A DNA stretch of 64,000 nucleotides from Poindextera sp963719975 (GTDB lineage: Bacteria; Pseudomonadota; Alphaproteobacteria; Caulobacterales; Caulobacteraceae), in the NCBI GenBank assembly GCA_963719975.1, contig CAVRED010000005.1:248001-312000 (forward strand), given 5' to 3'. A model generated the notes under the pieces. The model made no database searches. It saw only the letters and a list, made by a program, of their open reading frames with translations, and was not told the DNA's origin. Shown here piece by piece: positions 48,780 to 58,504 of the stretch. Position 1 is the stretch's first letter. Each line of letters opens with the position of its first letter. The position numbers were made by a program, and so were the translations under genes.

Positions 48780-49651
48780 TCACTTCGGTGGCCGCAGGTC
48801 CAGGCCGGAGATGGCTTGGAAGCGGTCGAAGTAGACGTCGTCATCCATGGTGTCGCTGAGCGCGATCCATTGCTCGTCGGTCTGGCTGGCGCGCAGGTCC
48901 AGGAACGGCTGCGCATCCGGACCTGAAGGCGTGCGGAAGCTGGTGATCTTGCCGTCGATGATGTCCACAATCGCGTCCGCCACGATCGAGGGCGGCGGTC
49001 CCGAGACCGGCGTCGCGCCATAGAAGGCGCGCATCCGCCCGCCGTGCGGGTAGGCGGTGCCTTCCTTCACCTGCGGCAGATTCTCGCACCGTCATTGGGG
49101 TCGCGATGATGCCGGGCTCGAGGACGCGCGACCCGCACGCCGAACGCGCACATCTCCTGCGCCAACGCCTCGCTCATCCCCTCGGCGGCGAACTTTGAGG
49201 CGGAGTATGCGCCCGCGCCCAGGCCGACGATCTTGCCGGCGATCGAGGTGACGTTGATGATGAGGCCGCTCTTGCGCTTGCGGAACGCCGCGGCCACCGC
49301 CTTGATGCAGCGGAGCATGCCGAAATAGTTGGTGTTCATCACCGCCTGGAACTTCTCCAGCGTCTCGTCCTCGACGGCGTTGATCGAGTAGATGCCGGCG
49401 TTGTTGATCAGGACGTCGATGGTCTCCGGCCTGGCGACGTCGGAGGCGAACAGCTTGGCCACCGAGGCGTCGCTGTCGACGTCGAGTTCGGCCACCGTGA
49501 TCGGCAGCGTTTCGCGTGCGGCGATCCCGGCGAGGTCGATCTCGGCTGGTCGGCGCATGGCGGCGACGACCTCGTGACCCGCGCGCGCGAGAACCAGCGC
49601 CGCCTCCCGCCCGATCCCCTTGCTGGCGCCTGTGATGAGCACTTTGGCCAT
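48780..49651 (-). CDS. Short-chain dehydrogenase/reductase (frameshifted near 49105-49070)
   Basis: NAD(P)-dependent SDR of about 290 residues. The cofactor motif VLITGASKGIGREA is at residues 4-17, NNAGIY near 87 and the catalytic Ser/Tyr/Lys in INVTSIAG and GAYSASKFAAEG (about 137-156). The C-terminal part (AYPHGGRMRAFYG onward) is in another frame; the junction is around PGIIATPMTVR, near 49070-49110. The start ATG 49651 sits 2 residues before the Rossmann strand. Substrate not predictable. Confidence 0.83.
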
Positions 49652-49730
49652 TGCCGGCCTCCTCCCCTTCTTGAACGAGCGCATCTATGGCCCGGCAGCT
49701 GTCCGGATCAAACCAGGTCGGCCCAGAGCA

Positions 49731-49757
49731 AGATCCTCCCCCGACGGGGGAGGATCT
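49731..49757. terminator. Perfect 27-bp hairpin (compact family A palindrome)
   Basis: AGATCCTCCCCC, 3-nt loop, GGGGGAGGATCT: a perfect 12-bp stem. The sequence equals the outer end of the large repeat at 12819-12990. It lies between the SDR promoter side and the flavin monooxygenase start. No T-tract follows, so termination is plausible but not certain. Confidence 0.7.
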
Positions 49758-49798
49758 AGAAGCGACCGCGCTGGACAGGGCGACGCCGGTAGGGAAGG

Positions 49799-51064
49799 GT
49801 GCCTCGCGTTGAAGCTTGGGGGCGGCATTTGGACCGTTACGATCTCATCATCGTCGGCGGCGGTATTGGCGGGTCGGCGCTCGCGACGGTCATGGCGCGC
49901 GCCGGCAAGAGCGTGCTCGTCCTTGAGCAGTCGGAGGTCTTTCAGGACAAGGTGCGCGGCGAGTGGATCGCGCCCTGGGGCGTGGCCGAGGTCAAGCGGG
50001 TCGGGCTCTACGACGTGCTGATGGCGGCGGGCGGCCACCATGTGACCCGTCACGTGAGCTACGATGAGTCCGTCCCGCCGCCGGCCGCGGAGGCGCAAGC
50101 CATCCCCCTCGGCGGGTTCGCGCCCGACGTGCCGGGGCCGCTCTGCCTGCGCCATCCGGTGCATTGTCAGGCCCTGTTCGACGCCGCCAAGGCCGCCGGC
50201 GCGCGAGGCGTTGCGCGGAGTGAGCGTGCTCGAGGTCCACGCCGGCGAGGCCCCGCGCGTCGTCTATGAGGTCGGCGGCGAGCGGCGCGAGGCGAGCGGC
50301 CGGCTGCTCGTCGGCGCCGATGGGCGAACCTCGCAGGTTCGCGAGGCGATCGGTGTCGAGCTGCACCAGGACAAGCCGCACCACTGGTTCGCGGGCCTTT
50401 TGGTCGACGGCGCCGACGGCTGGGACCCTGACCTCCAGGCGATCGGCACGGAGGGCGACTTCGGTTTCCTGGTCTTCCCGCAAGGCGGCGGGCGAGCGCG
50501 GGTCTACGGCGGCTATGCGCTGGAGCAGGCGCAGCGCTTCCGCGGGCCCGAGGGTCCGCGCCGCTTCCTGGATGCGTTCGCCATGACCTCCAGTCCGGAG
50601 AACCGGCACGTGGTCGCCGGCCGAGCCCGCCGGTCCGCTGTTCAGCTATTTCAACAACGACTCCTGGACCGACGAGCCGTTCGCCAAGGGCGCGGTCCTG
50701 ATCGGCGACGCGGCCGGGCTGGAACGACCCGATCATCGGCCTCGGCCTTTCGATCACCTACCGCGACGTGCGCATCGTCAGCGAGCTGCTCAAATCCACC
50801 GACGACTGGGCGTCGCTCTCGTTCGCCAGCTACGGCGAGGAGCGGCGCGAGCGCATGCGGCGCCTGCGCTTCACCGCCGCCCTGCAGGCGACGATCGACA
50901 TGGAGTTCGACGCGGCGGCGCGCGAGCGGCGCAAGCGCATCTTCGAGCGTTCGGCGGTCGATCCGAGCGTGCGCGCCTTCGCCGCCGCGGTCATGGCCGG
51001 CCCCGAGGCGCTGCCGCCCGACTTCTTCACCGAAGCCTATCGGGCGCGCGTGCTGGAAGGCTGA
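49799..51064 (+). CDS. FAD-dependent monooxygenase, PHBH-like (frameshifted)
   Basis: Class A flavin monooxygenase/geranylgeranyl-reductase-like protein of about 420 residues. The FAD Rossmann motif DLIIVGGGIGGSALATVMA is at about residues 15-33. The later GD motif is in GAVLIGDAAG, and the substrate-side SYFNNDSWTDEPF segment precedes it. Breaks are near 50208 (AREALRGVSV), 50625 and 50720. The start is GTG 49799, or TTG 49829 just before the FAD motif. Its 3' end overlaps the convergent PhyH gene by 38 bp. Confidence 0.82.
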
Positions 51065-51965
51065 GGCTCAGGCCTGGCATCTTCTTGCGCAGGCGCTCGG
51101 TGACGGCCTGGTAGAGGTCGGCGCTCGCATCCGGCTTGGCCTTCTTGCCCAGCGCATGCTGCGGCGGCACGCCTTCCGGCCCCTCGCCGGGCGGGAGCGG
51201 CGGCGAGAAATAGCCCAGCGAGTAGCTTCCCATCGCGTACCCCAGCAGCGCCTGAAGCTCGGGATCGAGCGTGCGCGCGATCTCCGGCGGGCACGACAGG
51301 TACTGGTTCTCTTCCTGCCGCAGCCAACCCAGACAGTAGGTGAGGTTGATGCCGGTGCGATCCTCGGCGGTCGTATTCTCGCCGCCGGCGTGGATCACCG
51401 AGCCTGAGTAGACCAGCACCGAGCCCCGCTCCATCTCGGCGTAGGCGATCTCCTCGGGCGTCGCGCGCCGATCGTCCGGCCAGGCCTGGCTGCCAGGCAC
51501 GACCTGCGTCGCGCCATTGGCTCGCGTGAAGTCGGTCATGGCCCAGATGGTGTTCAGCTGTGGCTCGACCCGGTCCAGGAAGCCGCCCCACGCGTGCTTG
51601 TCGCGGTGCAGGGGCTGCTTGGTTTGGCCCGGCTGGATGCGGATCACCTGGGTCAGGTGCAGCTGGTAGCGGTCGCACGATGGCAGGAGGAACCCGTCGC
51701 AGGCGGCGAGGATGGTCGGGTTCATGATGAGCTCGCGGCAGGCCGGCGAGCGGGCGACCAGCGCGCCGGTGCGCTTGGTCTTAAAGCCCGTGAAGCCGTC
51801 GCGGCCATTGCCAGTCGCCTCCACGTACGGATCGATCTCGCCTGTCACCTTGGCGATGCCGGCGTCGTCGAGCATGTGGTCGATGATCAGCGCGCCGTCG
51901 CTCTTCAGCGTCTCGACGATCACATCGGGCGAAACGTCGGCCGGAACGTGCTTCAGCTCGGGCAT
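51027..51965 (-). CDS. Phytanoyl-CoA dioxygenase (PhyH) family protein
   Basis: Intact 312-residue Fe(II)/2-oxoglutarate oxygenase. The facial triad is in KQPLHRDKHAWGG (His-x-Asp, about 118) and SVIHAGGENTTAED (His, about 196). The 2-oxoglutarate Arg follows in EDRTGINLTYC. VPGSQAWPDD is the usual loop. The last 15 residues overlap the convergent monooxygenase gene. Different in sequence from the PhyH protein at 39597, so these are paralogues with separate substrates. Confidence 0.88.
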   Translation of the reverse strand: MPELKHVPADVSPDVIVETLKSDGALIIDHMLDDAGIAKVTGEIDPYVEATGNGRDGFTGFKTKRTGALVARSPACRELIMNPTILAACDGFLLPSCDRYQLHLTQVIRIQPGQTKQPLHRDKHAWGGFLDRVEPQLNTIWAMTDFTRANGATQVVPGSQAWPDDRRATPEEIAYAEMERGSVLVYSGSVIHAGGENTTAEDRTGINLTYCLGWLRQEENQYLSCPPEIARTLDPELQALLGYAMGSYSLGYFSPPLPPGEGPEGVPPQHALGKKAKPDASADLYQAVTERLRKKMPGLSLSLPARAPDRLR

Positions 51966-52023
51966 CGCGCCCTCCTTGTTCGGCGTGGATGTCAGGCCGC
52001 CCGGGCGCGGCCGTCAAGCGACT

Positions 52024-52728
52024 CTAGAACCGCTCGACCCAGGGTCTGAGCTCGATTTCCCAGCTCCAGGCGCTGCGGTGCTGGCGGAGCACGTCGAGGT
52101 AGGCCTGGGCGACGGCGTCGGGATCGAGCGTGCTGTCCGGATGATCGGCGGGGTCCTGGCGGTTCGCGCTGCGCACGCCGCCGTCGATGACGAAGTGGGC
52201 GACGTGGATGCCTTGCGGCCCGAGCTCGCGCGCCGCGCTCTGCGCCAGGCCGCGCAGCGCGAACTTGCCCATGGCGAAGCCGGAGGAGAGCGGGAAAGCC
52301 CTTCACGCTGGCCGTGGCGCCCGGTGAGCAGGATGGCGCCGCGCTCCTTCGGCAGCATGCGCCGCGCGGCCTGCTGCACGACCAGAAAGCCGCCGAAGGC
52401 CGAAATCTCGATGGCGCGCTTGAGCTCGGCCGGGTCGAGGTCGGCGATCCGGCCGCGCACGCGGGCGGCGGCGTTGAAGACGACGACATCGGGGGTCCCG
52501 ATCTTGGCTTCGACCGTCGTCGAAGAGCTTGGCGACCGCTGCGGGATCCGAGGCGTCGGCGGCGAAGACGCCGCGCCCGGTCTCGGCCGCGAGCGGGCCG
52601 AGCTTGTCCGTGTTGCGCGCGGCGAGGGCGACCTTGAGGCCGGCGGCGGCGAGCGCGCGCGCCAACGAGGCGCTGATGCCAGGGCCGGCGCCGACGATCA
52701 GGGCCGTCGAATAGGGGATGTCAGCCAC
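52024..52728 (-). CDS. SDR-fold protein with Phe at the catalytic Tyr position (frameshifted)
   Basis: About 234-residue Rossmann protein of the SDR superfamily. The cofactor motif TALIVGAGPGISASLARAL (TGxxxGxG variant) is at residues 8-26 and VVVFNAAARVRG near 90. The expected YxxxK is FAMGK (GFAMGKFALRG), so the general-acid Tyr appears replaced by Phe. Breaks are near 52505 and 52305. The GTG start gives VADIPYS before the Rossmann strand. Either a non-classical reductase or a dehydrogenase with a relocated acid. Confidence 0.78.
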
Positions 52729-52853
52729 GCGCGCCCTCCGTTTGCCTGCGTGCTCGACAAGTAGTGGCGGATGCGCCGGCGCCAAGGGCTTGCCGCCGCG
52801 GCGGCGATGCGTGCAATTGCGCGTCAGCGGTGATTGCAAGGAGGATCGGGCGA

Positions 52854-53737
52854 TGAGCCGTTGCAGGAAGTCCGCTTCCGCTACGAGGGGGCCGACGGCA
52901 GCGGGGCTCGCGGGCTTCCGCTGGAGCGCGGCTGCGCAGCCGAAGGCGGTGCTGCAGCTGGCCCACGGCGCCGGCGAGCACAGCGGCCGCTACCGCGAGC
53001 CGCTCGCGCCTCTCGTCGAAGCCGGCTACCTCATCTATGCCGCCGACCACCGCGGCCACGGGCTGACCAGCGGCATGGCCAGCCTCGGCGACTTCGGACC
53101 CGGCGGCGCGCCGGCGGCGGTCGACGACATGGCGATCCTCAGCCGGCGAGCGCGGGCCGAGAACCCGGACCTGCCGCTCATCCTCATGGGCCACTCGATG
53201 GGGGCGATGTTCTCCCAGGCCTACGTCCTTGACGCATTCCGACCTGATCGATGCGCTGGTGCTGTCGGGCACGGCCGGGCCGGGTCCGCGACCCGCCGGC
53301 GGCCCGAACAGCGGCTACGCCAACCCGCGCACCGACTACGACTGGCTGAGCCGCGACGAGGCCGAGGTCGACAAATACATCGCCGACCCGTTCTGCGGCA
53401 TCCGCTTCGCGCCGGAGTCGGCCGCCTCCTTCACGGCGCTGCGCGAGCGCGACGCCGGCCCCGCGGCGCTGGCCAAGGTGAAGAAGGGCTTGCCCGTCTA
53501 CGTCTTCGTCGGCGACGAGGACCCGATCAACCAGAAGCTCGCGCGGCTGACGCCGCTTGGTCGACGCCTATCGCGCCGCCGGGCTCGACGTGACGCTGAA
53601 GGTCTACCCGGGCGGCCGGCACGAGATGCTGAACGAGACCAACCGCGACGAGGTGGTCGCCGATCTCAAGGCCTGGCTGGACGCGACCGTCGCCCGACTG
53701 ACGGCGCCGGGCGAAGGCGACGGCCGCAGCCGGATGA
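52854..53737 (+). CDS. Alpha/beta hydrolase, monoacylglycerol-lipase-like (frameshifted)
   Basis: Serine hydrolase of about 290 residues with the Hydrolase_4 layout. LQLAHGAGEHSGRY forms the oxyanion loop (about 35), LMGHSMGAMFSQ the nucleophile elbow (Ser about 112), FVGDEDPIN the Asp (about 220) and YPGGRHEML the His (about 250). Breaks are near 52862, 53232, 53555 and 53720. With the last one repaired the protein ends EGEAAAG at TGA 53737, overlapping the next ATG. AAGGAGG lies 7 bp before ATG 52854. Confidence 0.83.
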
Positions 53738-54460
53738 GCGGGACCATGGCTTCCAGGCTCGCCCAGGCGTGGGATTTCGTTCGGCTGAACGGTCCGGGCT
53801 ACGGCCTGGAGATTGTCGTCAACGGCGTCCTGCCGCTGGTGATCTACCAACTGGCCGACAAGCGGCTTGGCGATGTGGGCGCGCTGATCGCCTCGTCCGT
53901 GCCCGCCGGTCATCTGGAGCGTCTACCAGTTCGTGCGCGCGCGACGGATCGATGCGCTGTCGCTGCTCATCATCACCGGGATCGCGCTCTCGCTCCTGGC
54001 GCTGCTCGGCGGCGGCGGCGCCAAGTTCCTGCAGCTGCGGGAGAACCTGGTCACCGGCGTGATCGGCGCGATCTTCCTGGGCTCCGTCGCGATCGGCCAG
54101 CCGCTGATCTACCACCTCGCCCGCGCCGGCATGAACCGCAACAACCAGGCCGGAGAGGCGGCCGAGTTCCAGGCGATGCGGGACAACCCCTTCTTCAAGC
54201 GAACCATGCGGATGATGACGCTGGTCTGGGGCGCCGGCCTGATCGCGCGGACGGCGATCGCGGTCTATCTGGTGTTCCAAGTCTCGATCCCGACGTTTCT
54301 GGCCATCAATCCGGTGCTGGGTTACGCCTCGACGGGCCTTCTGGCTGGCTTTACCTTCTGGTACGCCCGTCGCGCACGCCGGATCGGCGCAGCCCGGCGC
54401 GCGGCGTTTGAAGCGGCTGCGGCCGAAGCCAAGGACGTTCCGGCCAGCGCCGGGTCCTGA
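53734..54460 (+). CDS. VC0807-like integral membrane protein (frameshifted near 53912)
   Basis: About 241-residue membrane protein with roughly six hydrophobic segments: GLEIVVNGVLPLVIYQLA, ALSLLIITGIALSLLALLGG, GVIGAIFLGSVAIGQPLIY, TLVWGAGLIARTAIAVYLVF, FLAINPVLGYASTG and GLLAGFTFWYAR. This resembles the VC0807-family proteins of unknown function. One break near 53912 (VP/AVIWSVYQ). ATG overlaps the hydrolase stop (ATGA), so the two are coupled. Confidence 0.75.
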
Positions 54461-54488
54461 TAACCTCAGCCTCCGATCGGAGAGCGCC

Positions 54489-54908
54489 ATGACCATTCGC
54501 GGCATCGACCACATCAACATTGGCACCGACCGCCTCGAGGAGACGGTCGCGTTCTTCCAGGACATTCTGGGTCTGAAGAAAGGCTGGCGGCCGGACTTCC
54601 CGATGGGCGGCGCGTGGCTCTACGCCGGCGACACCGCCGTCGTGCACCTGGTGCAGCTTAGCGAGGCGAAGCTGCCGTCGCGCGAGGCGGCGCTCGACCA
54701 CTTCGCCTTCCGCATCGACGACTACGACGCGATCCTGGCGAGGCTTCAGAAGGCCGGCGTCAGGTATCAGGCGGTCGACATCCCGAACACGCAGATCCGC
54801 CAGATCAACATCCGCGATCCGAACGGCGCGAACATCGAGCTGAACTACCGGCCCGACGGACCGCCGCCATCGACCGCAAAGAAGAAACGCGCGACCGCGA
54901 CGGCCTAG
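54489..54908 (+). CDS. VOC family (glyoxalase-like) protein
   Basis: Intact 139-residue glyoxalase-fold protein. It begins IRGIDHINIGTDRLEETVAFF with the metal His at about 7. HLVQLSEA and LDHFAFRIDDYDAI carry further His residues, and INIRDPNGANIELNY provides the Glu. The Lys/Arg-rich tail (STAKKKRATATA) is additional. It follows the membrane gene by 28 bp, so it is probably the last gene of the hydrolase operon. Confidence 0.85.
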   Translation: MTIRGIDHINIGTDRLEETVAFFQDILGLKKGWRPDFPMGGAWLYAGDTAVVHLVQLSEAKLPSREAALDHFAFRIDDYDAILARLQKAGVRYQAVDIPNTQIRQINIRDPNGANIELNYRPDGPPPSTAKKKRATATA

Positions 54909-54950
54909 GAGAGCCGTGGGCGCGCTTCGTGGCGCTCGGCGTCCAGCCAT

Positions 54951-54985
54951 CGGCGCCCTTCTCCCTCGAGGGGAGAAGGGCGCCG
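54951..54985. terminator. Perfect 15-bp hairpin terminator-like element
   Basis: CGGCGCCCTTCTCCC, loop TCGAG, GGGAGAAGGGCGCCG. It lies between the convergent VOC and GNAT genes. The CTTCTCCC/GGGAGAAG inner part matches the outer arms of family B repeats at 42590 and 63093, suggesting a reduced copy. No T-tract. Confidence 0.7.
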
Positions 54986-55046
54986 TGCCTGGCGCGCCCA
55001 GCCGGTCTCCCTTCCGCCCTTTGGCCGCACGAGCAGATCGCTCCGC

Positions 55047-55658
55047 TTACGCTGGGGCGATTTCTCGGCTCACGATCCAGGCGTGTTTGCCCACCTGGCG
55101 TCCGCGCGTGAAACCGAGTTGCTCGAACAGTTCGACGGTCGCGCTGAACAGAAACCTGCCCTGCGCCTCGCGGCCGGCGGTCGTCTCGCTGATCGCCTCG
55201 ACGCGCCCGCCGCCCGCCGCGGCGATGAGGCCGAGCGCGCCCTCGAGGGCGGCGCGGGCGATCCCTTCGCCGCGATGGCGCTTGTCGACGAAGATGCAAG
55301 TGATCCGCCACCGGGCCGGGGGCGGCGGGTCCTTCTGGTAGGCCCGGGCGTGCCGTAGGACGAGCTCCTCCAAGCCGCCATACTGGCACCAGCCCTGCAC
55401 GAGGCCGTTCTCGTCGAACACCATCGCCGCATGCGCGCGGTTGGCGCGCACAAGCTGCTCTTTCAGCGTTCGGGGGTTGCTCACGCCTCGCTGGTAGGCG
55501 GTGTGAAACGCGATGCACCAGCAACCGCCGTAGACGCCGTTGTTGCGCTGGACCAGCTCCGCAAACACGTCCCAGGTCGATTCATCGAGCGGCCGGATCG
55601 TGTGCGGCCCCGCGGAAGGCTTCGCGGCGTCGGCAGCTTGCTGTGACCTGTCAGGCAT
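55047..55658 (-). CDS. GNAT family N-acetyltransferase
   Basis: Intact protein of about 203 residues from ATG 55658. The acetyl-CoA-binding motif is weak but present: ITCIFVDKRHRGEGIARAALEG (the RxxGxG/A pattern, about 127-148), followed by AISETTAGREAQGRFLFSAT and a C-terminal GFTRGRQVGKHAWIV strand. The N-terminal GGCWCIAFHTAYQR segment is found in a subgroup of GNAT proteins. Substrate unknown. The reading frame extends 10 codons upstream, but the ATG is preferred. Confidence 0.82.
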   Translation of the reverse strand: MPDRSQQAADAAKPSAGPHTIRPLDESTWDVFAELVQRNNGVYGGCWCIAFHTAYQRGVSNPRTLKEQLVRANRAHAAMVFDENGLVQGWCQYGGLEELVLRHARAYQKDPPPPARWRITCIFVDKRHRGEGIARAALEGALGLIAAAGGGRVEAISETTAGREAQGRFLFSATVELFEQLGFTRGRQVGKHAWIVSREIAPA

Positions 55659-55760
55659 CGGCGACCCCTCCGAGGAGGGGCGCAACAATGTCCCCAGTTG
55701 GCCGCGAGGTGAAGGGCGGCTTGTCGACCTTCGCGGGACCTTGGCCGGGACCGCCAGGGC

Positions 55761-55955
55761 TCAGGCGCTAGGACCGGGCGGGACCGCGCGGCCACGGCGG
55801 CTGCGCGTCGCGACGTGGTTCGCGCCGACAAGCAGTGGATTGAAGGCCAGGAGGCCAACCGTCGCGCGCGGCGAGATCCATTGGGCGGCGCAGGCCAGGC
55901 CCAACACGACATCGCCAACGAGCAGGACGAGGACTAGCATGGCGCCGTACTTCAC
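55761..55955 (-). CDS. Small membrane protein, hypothetical
   Basis: 64 residues from GTG: KYGAMLVLVLLVGDVVLGLA as one membrane segment, ATVGLLAFNPLLVGANHVA as a second, then a basic Arg/Pro tail. No family and a weak ribosome site, so the call rests on hydrophobicity only. Confidence 0.4.
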   Translation of the reverse strand: MKYGAMLVLVLLVGDVVLGLACAAQWISPRATVGLLAFNPLLVGANHVATRSRRGRAVPPGPSA

Positions 55956-56083
55956 GCTTCCATGCCCCCCCGCACGGCCTCGGTAGATGCCCGCACCGCA
56001 GAATAGGGGCTCCGAGTTGTCGTGAGAACAGTCGACGCGCCCAGATTGGGCAGTATTAACGGTGATTAACCAAGAGGTCTTCC

Positions 56084-56545
56084 TTGCCGGCGCGCGACTT
56101 CACCAACATTCGACACTCACGGTCGTTGGGGTTCTACAGCGTCGAATACGTGCTGCGCTTCCTCCGCAACGTCGGCCCCCTGTTCGATTTCGACTATGAG
56201 CGCATGATCATCGCGTTCTCGGTGGCGCTCAGCAACGTGCAGGCGTTGATGGCGTCTGACGCAATCGCGGACTTTCCGTCCCTGGATTCGATCATACCGG
56301 CCGAGTTGCAGGCGCCCGTCACTCGCTCGGCGATCGCGCGATCCTGCGGGCTGCCGCGCGAGACCGTGCGGCGCAAGGTGAAGGCGATGATCGGATCCGG
56401 CGTCCTCATCAGCGACACCCGCGGCGGCCTTCGCCTGACGCCGGGCATCTTCGCCACCGAGGCGTTCTCCCGTGTGATTGAGTTGAACGAGGCCGACGTG
56501 CGCAGGCTCCTTCGCCTGCTCAAGAACGTCGCTAGCGGCGGGTAG
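56084..56545 (+). CDS. Winged-helix DNA-binding-like protein
   Basis: Intact 153-residue protein, TTG start at 56084 (an alternative is ATG about 56200). Residues about 85-140 form a helix-turn-helix: TRSAIARSCGLPRETVRRKV with the wing GVLISDTRGGLRLTPG, as in MarR/IclR-like winged helices. The N-terminal part (YSVEYVLRFLRNVGPLFDFDYERM) is helical and may dimerise. It ends 5 bp before the convergent histidine kinase stop. Likely a transcription regulator; target unknown. Confidence 0.65.
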   Translation: MPARDFTNIRHSRSLGFYSVEYVLRFLRNVGPLFDFDYERMIIAFSVALSNVQALMASDAIADFPSLDSIIPAELQAPVTRSAIARSCGLPRETVRRKVKAMIGSGVLISDTRGGLRLTPGIFATEAFSRVIELNEADVRRLLRLLKNVASGG

Positions 56546-56550
56546 GGCGC

Positions 56551-58384
56551 TCAGCCAACGACCGCGCGGTCCTCCGCGGCCGCATCGCCGCCGTCGGACC
56601 AGCGAGCGACAGCCTCCAGCAGCCTGGCCGGGTCGATCGGCTTGCCCAGGTGGTCGTCCATGCCCGCCTCCAGGCAGCGCTCCACCTGTTCGGGCAGGAC
56701 GTTGGCGGTCATCGCGATGATCGGGACGCGGGGGGCGCCTGGCAGCGCCGAGGCGCGGATGCGGCGGGCGGCGGTCAGCCCGTCCATGTTCGGCATCTGG
56801 ACATCCATCAAGATGATGTCGAACGCCTGCCGCGCCCAGGCTTCGTAGGCCTCGATGCCGTCGGCCGCGGCGACGATGTCGACCGCGAAGGGCGCGAGCA
56901 GGGCGGCGATCAGTTCGCGGTTCACCGCGTTGTCGTCGGCGACCAAGAGCCGGACGCTCCGCTCGAGGGAGACCGGCGGGGTCTCGACGCCGCCCTGCGC
57001 CGCCTGGCCGCCCGCGACGGGCAGCGTGACCTCGCACCAGAACGTCGATCCGACGCCAAGCGCGCTCTCGACGCCGATCCTCCCACCCATGCCGTCGATG
57101 ATCCGCTTGCAGATCGCAAGACCGAGCCCGGTGCCGCCGTACTGGCGCGAGACCGACGCATCGGCCTGGGTGAAGCGGCCGAAAATCGTATCCAGGTGGT
57201 CGGCCGGAACGCCGATGCCGGTGTCGGTCACCGCAAACCGCAGGCGGTGGCTCTCGCCCTCGGCGGTCTGCGAGGCCGTCACCCGGACGCTGCCGCTCGC
57301 GGTGAACTTGAGCGCATTCGAGATGAAATTCATCAGCACTTGCCGCAGGCGCGTCCCGTCGCCGAGCAGCATTTCGGTTGCGCCTTCGATGCGGGCGTCC
57401 AGCGTCAGCCCCTTGTCCTGCGCCTGGCCGGCGAGCAGGTCGACGCAGGACTGCGCCATCGCCGAGCGGGTCGATGGGGTAGGCCTCGAACTCCACCGCC
57501 TCGGCGTCGAGCTTGGAGAAGTCGAGCACGTCGTTGACGACGCTGAGCAGCGTCTGGCTGGCGTCGTAGATCAGCGCCGCGTGGCGGGCGTCCGCCGCCC
57601 CGAGCGTCATTGATTGCCGCAGCAGGCCCGAGAAGCCGACGATCGCGTTCAGCGGCGTTCGCAGCTCGTGGGTCATGTTGGCGAGGAAGTCGGACTTGGC
57701 GCTCAGCGCCGCCTTGGCGTCCTCGAGCGCGCCTATGAGCTCCTGCTGCAGCCGCTTGCGTTCGGTGATCACCCGCGTCGTCGACAGCATGCCGTCGCCG
57801 CCGTCGGCCAGCTTGCGGAACGTGCCCTCGACCCAGACCTCCGAACCGTCGCGATGCATGAGCCGGTACTCGGCGCTCTTGCTCTCGCCGCCGGGCGTGA
57901 GCGAGGCGGTCAGCGCCTGGATGATCGGCAGGTCGTCCGGGTGGGCGTTGGCGCTGCGTGGCAGGCGCATCATCTCTTCGGCGGTGAATCCGAAGGCTCT
58001 CTCGGCCGAAGGAGAGCTGTACTTGCGCACGCCCTCGGCGGTCCATAGCGAGATCACATCGCTCTGGTTGTCGGCCAGCAGGCGATAGAGCGCCTCGCTC
58101 TCCCGCAGCTTCTCGAGCGCCGCTTCGGCGTCCTCACGCCTGGCCTGCCCCTCCGCCACGGCTGCGGCCAGCGCCTCCTTGGTGCGCTGCAGGTCGAACC
58201 GCTGGCTGACCAGGTAGTAGCAGACGGGGAGGGAGACGAATAACGCGATCGCAAACGTGTTCAGCGGGGTGAATGCGCCCGGCGTCCGCAAGATGAACGT
58301 GTTGGAGACGTAGTCTGCGCACAACGCCGCGACAACAACCGCAAGTACTATGACGGCGGTCGTCGACAATTTCTGCTTTAGCAT
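56551..58384 (-). CDS. Hybrid sensor histidine kinase with PAS domain (frameshifted near 57470)
   Basis: About 611-residue membrane-bound hybrid kinase. Two N-terminal TM segments (TTAVIVLAVVVAALCADYV, then FAIALFVSLPVCYYLV) leave a tiny periplasmic loop. A coiled coil leads to a PAS domain (ALYRLLADNQSDVISLWTAEG). The H-box is NMTHELRTPLNAIVGFS, the N-box FISNALKF, and the G-boxes are DTGIGVP and GTGLGLAICKRI. The receiver domain is LLVADDNAVNRE with the phospho-acceptor in ILMDVQMPNMDG. One break near 57470 (YPIDPL/AMAQSCVD) falls between H-box and ATPase domain. No separate regulator is adjacent except the winged-helix protein. Confidence 0.92.
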
Positions 58385-58504
58385 GCGCCGCCCACCTTAT
58401 AGCGCAGGGACGATACTGCTCCTCGAATTAAAAACGGATGAAGCGCGCCGCCTGCCGACCCAGCGCCCCGTGACAGCGCAAGGCTGCAGCGCGTAGGAAG
58501 GCGC

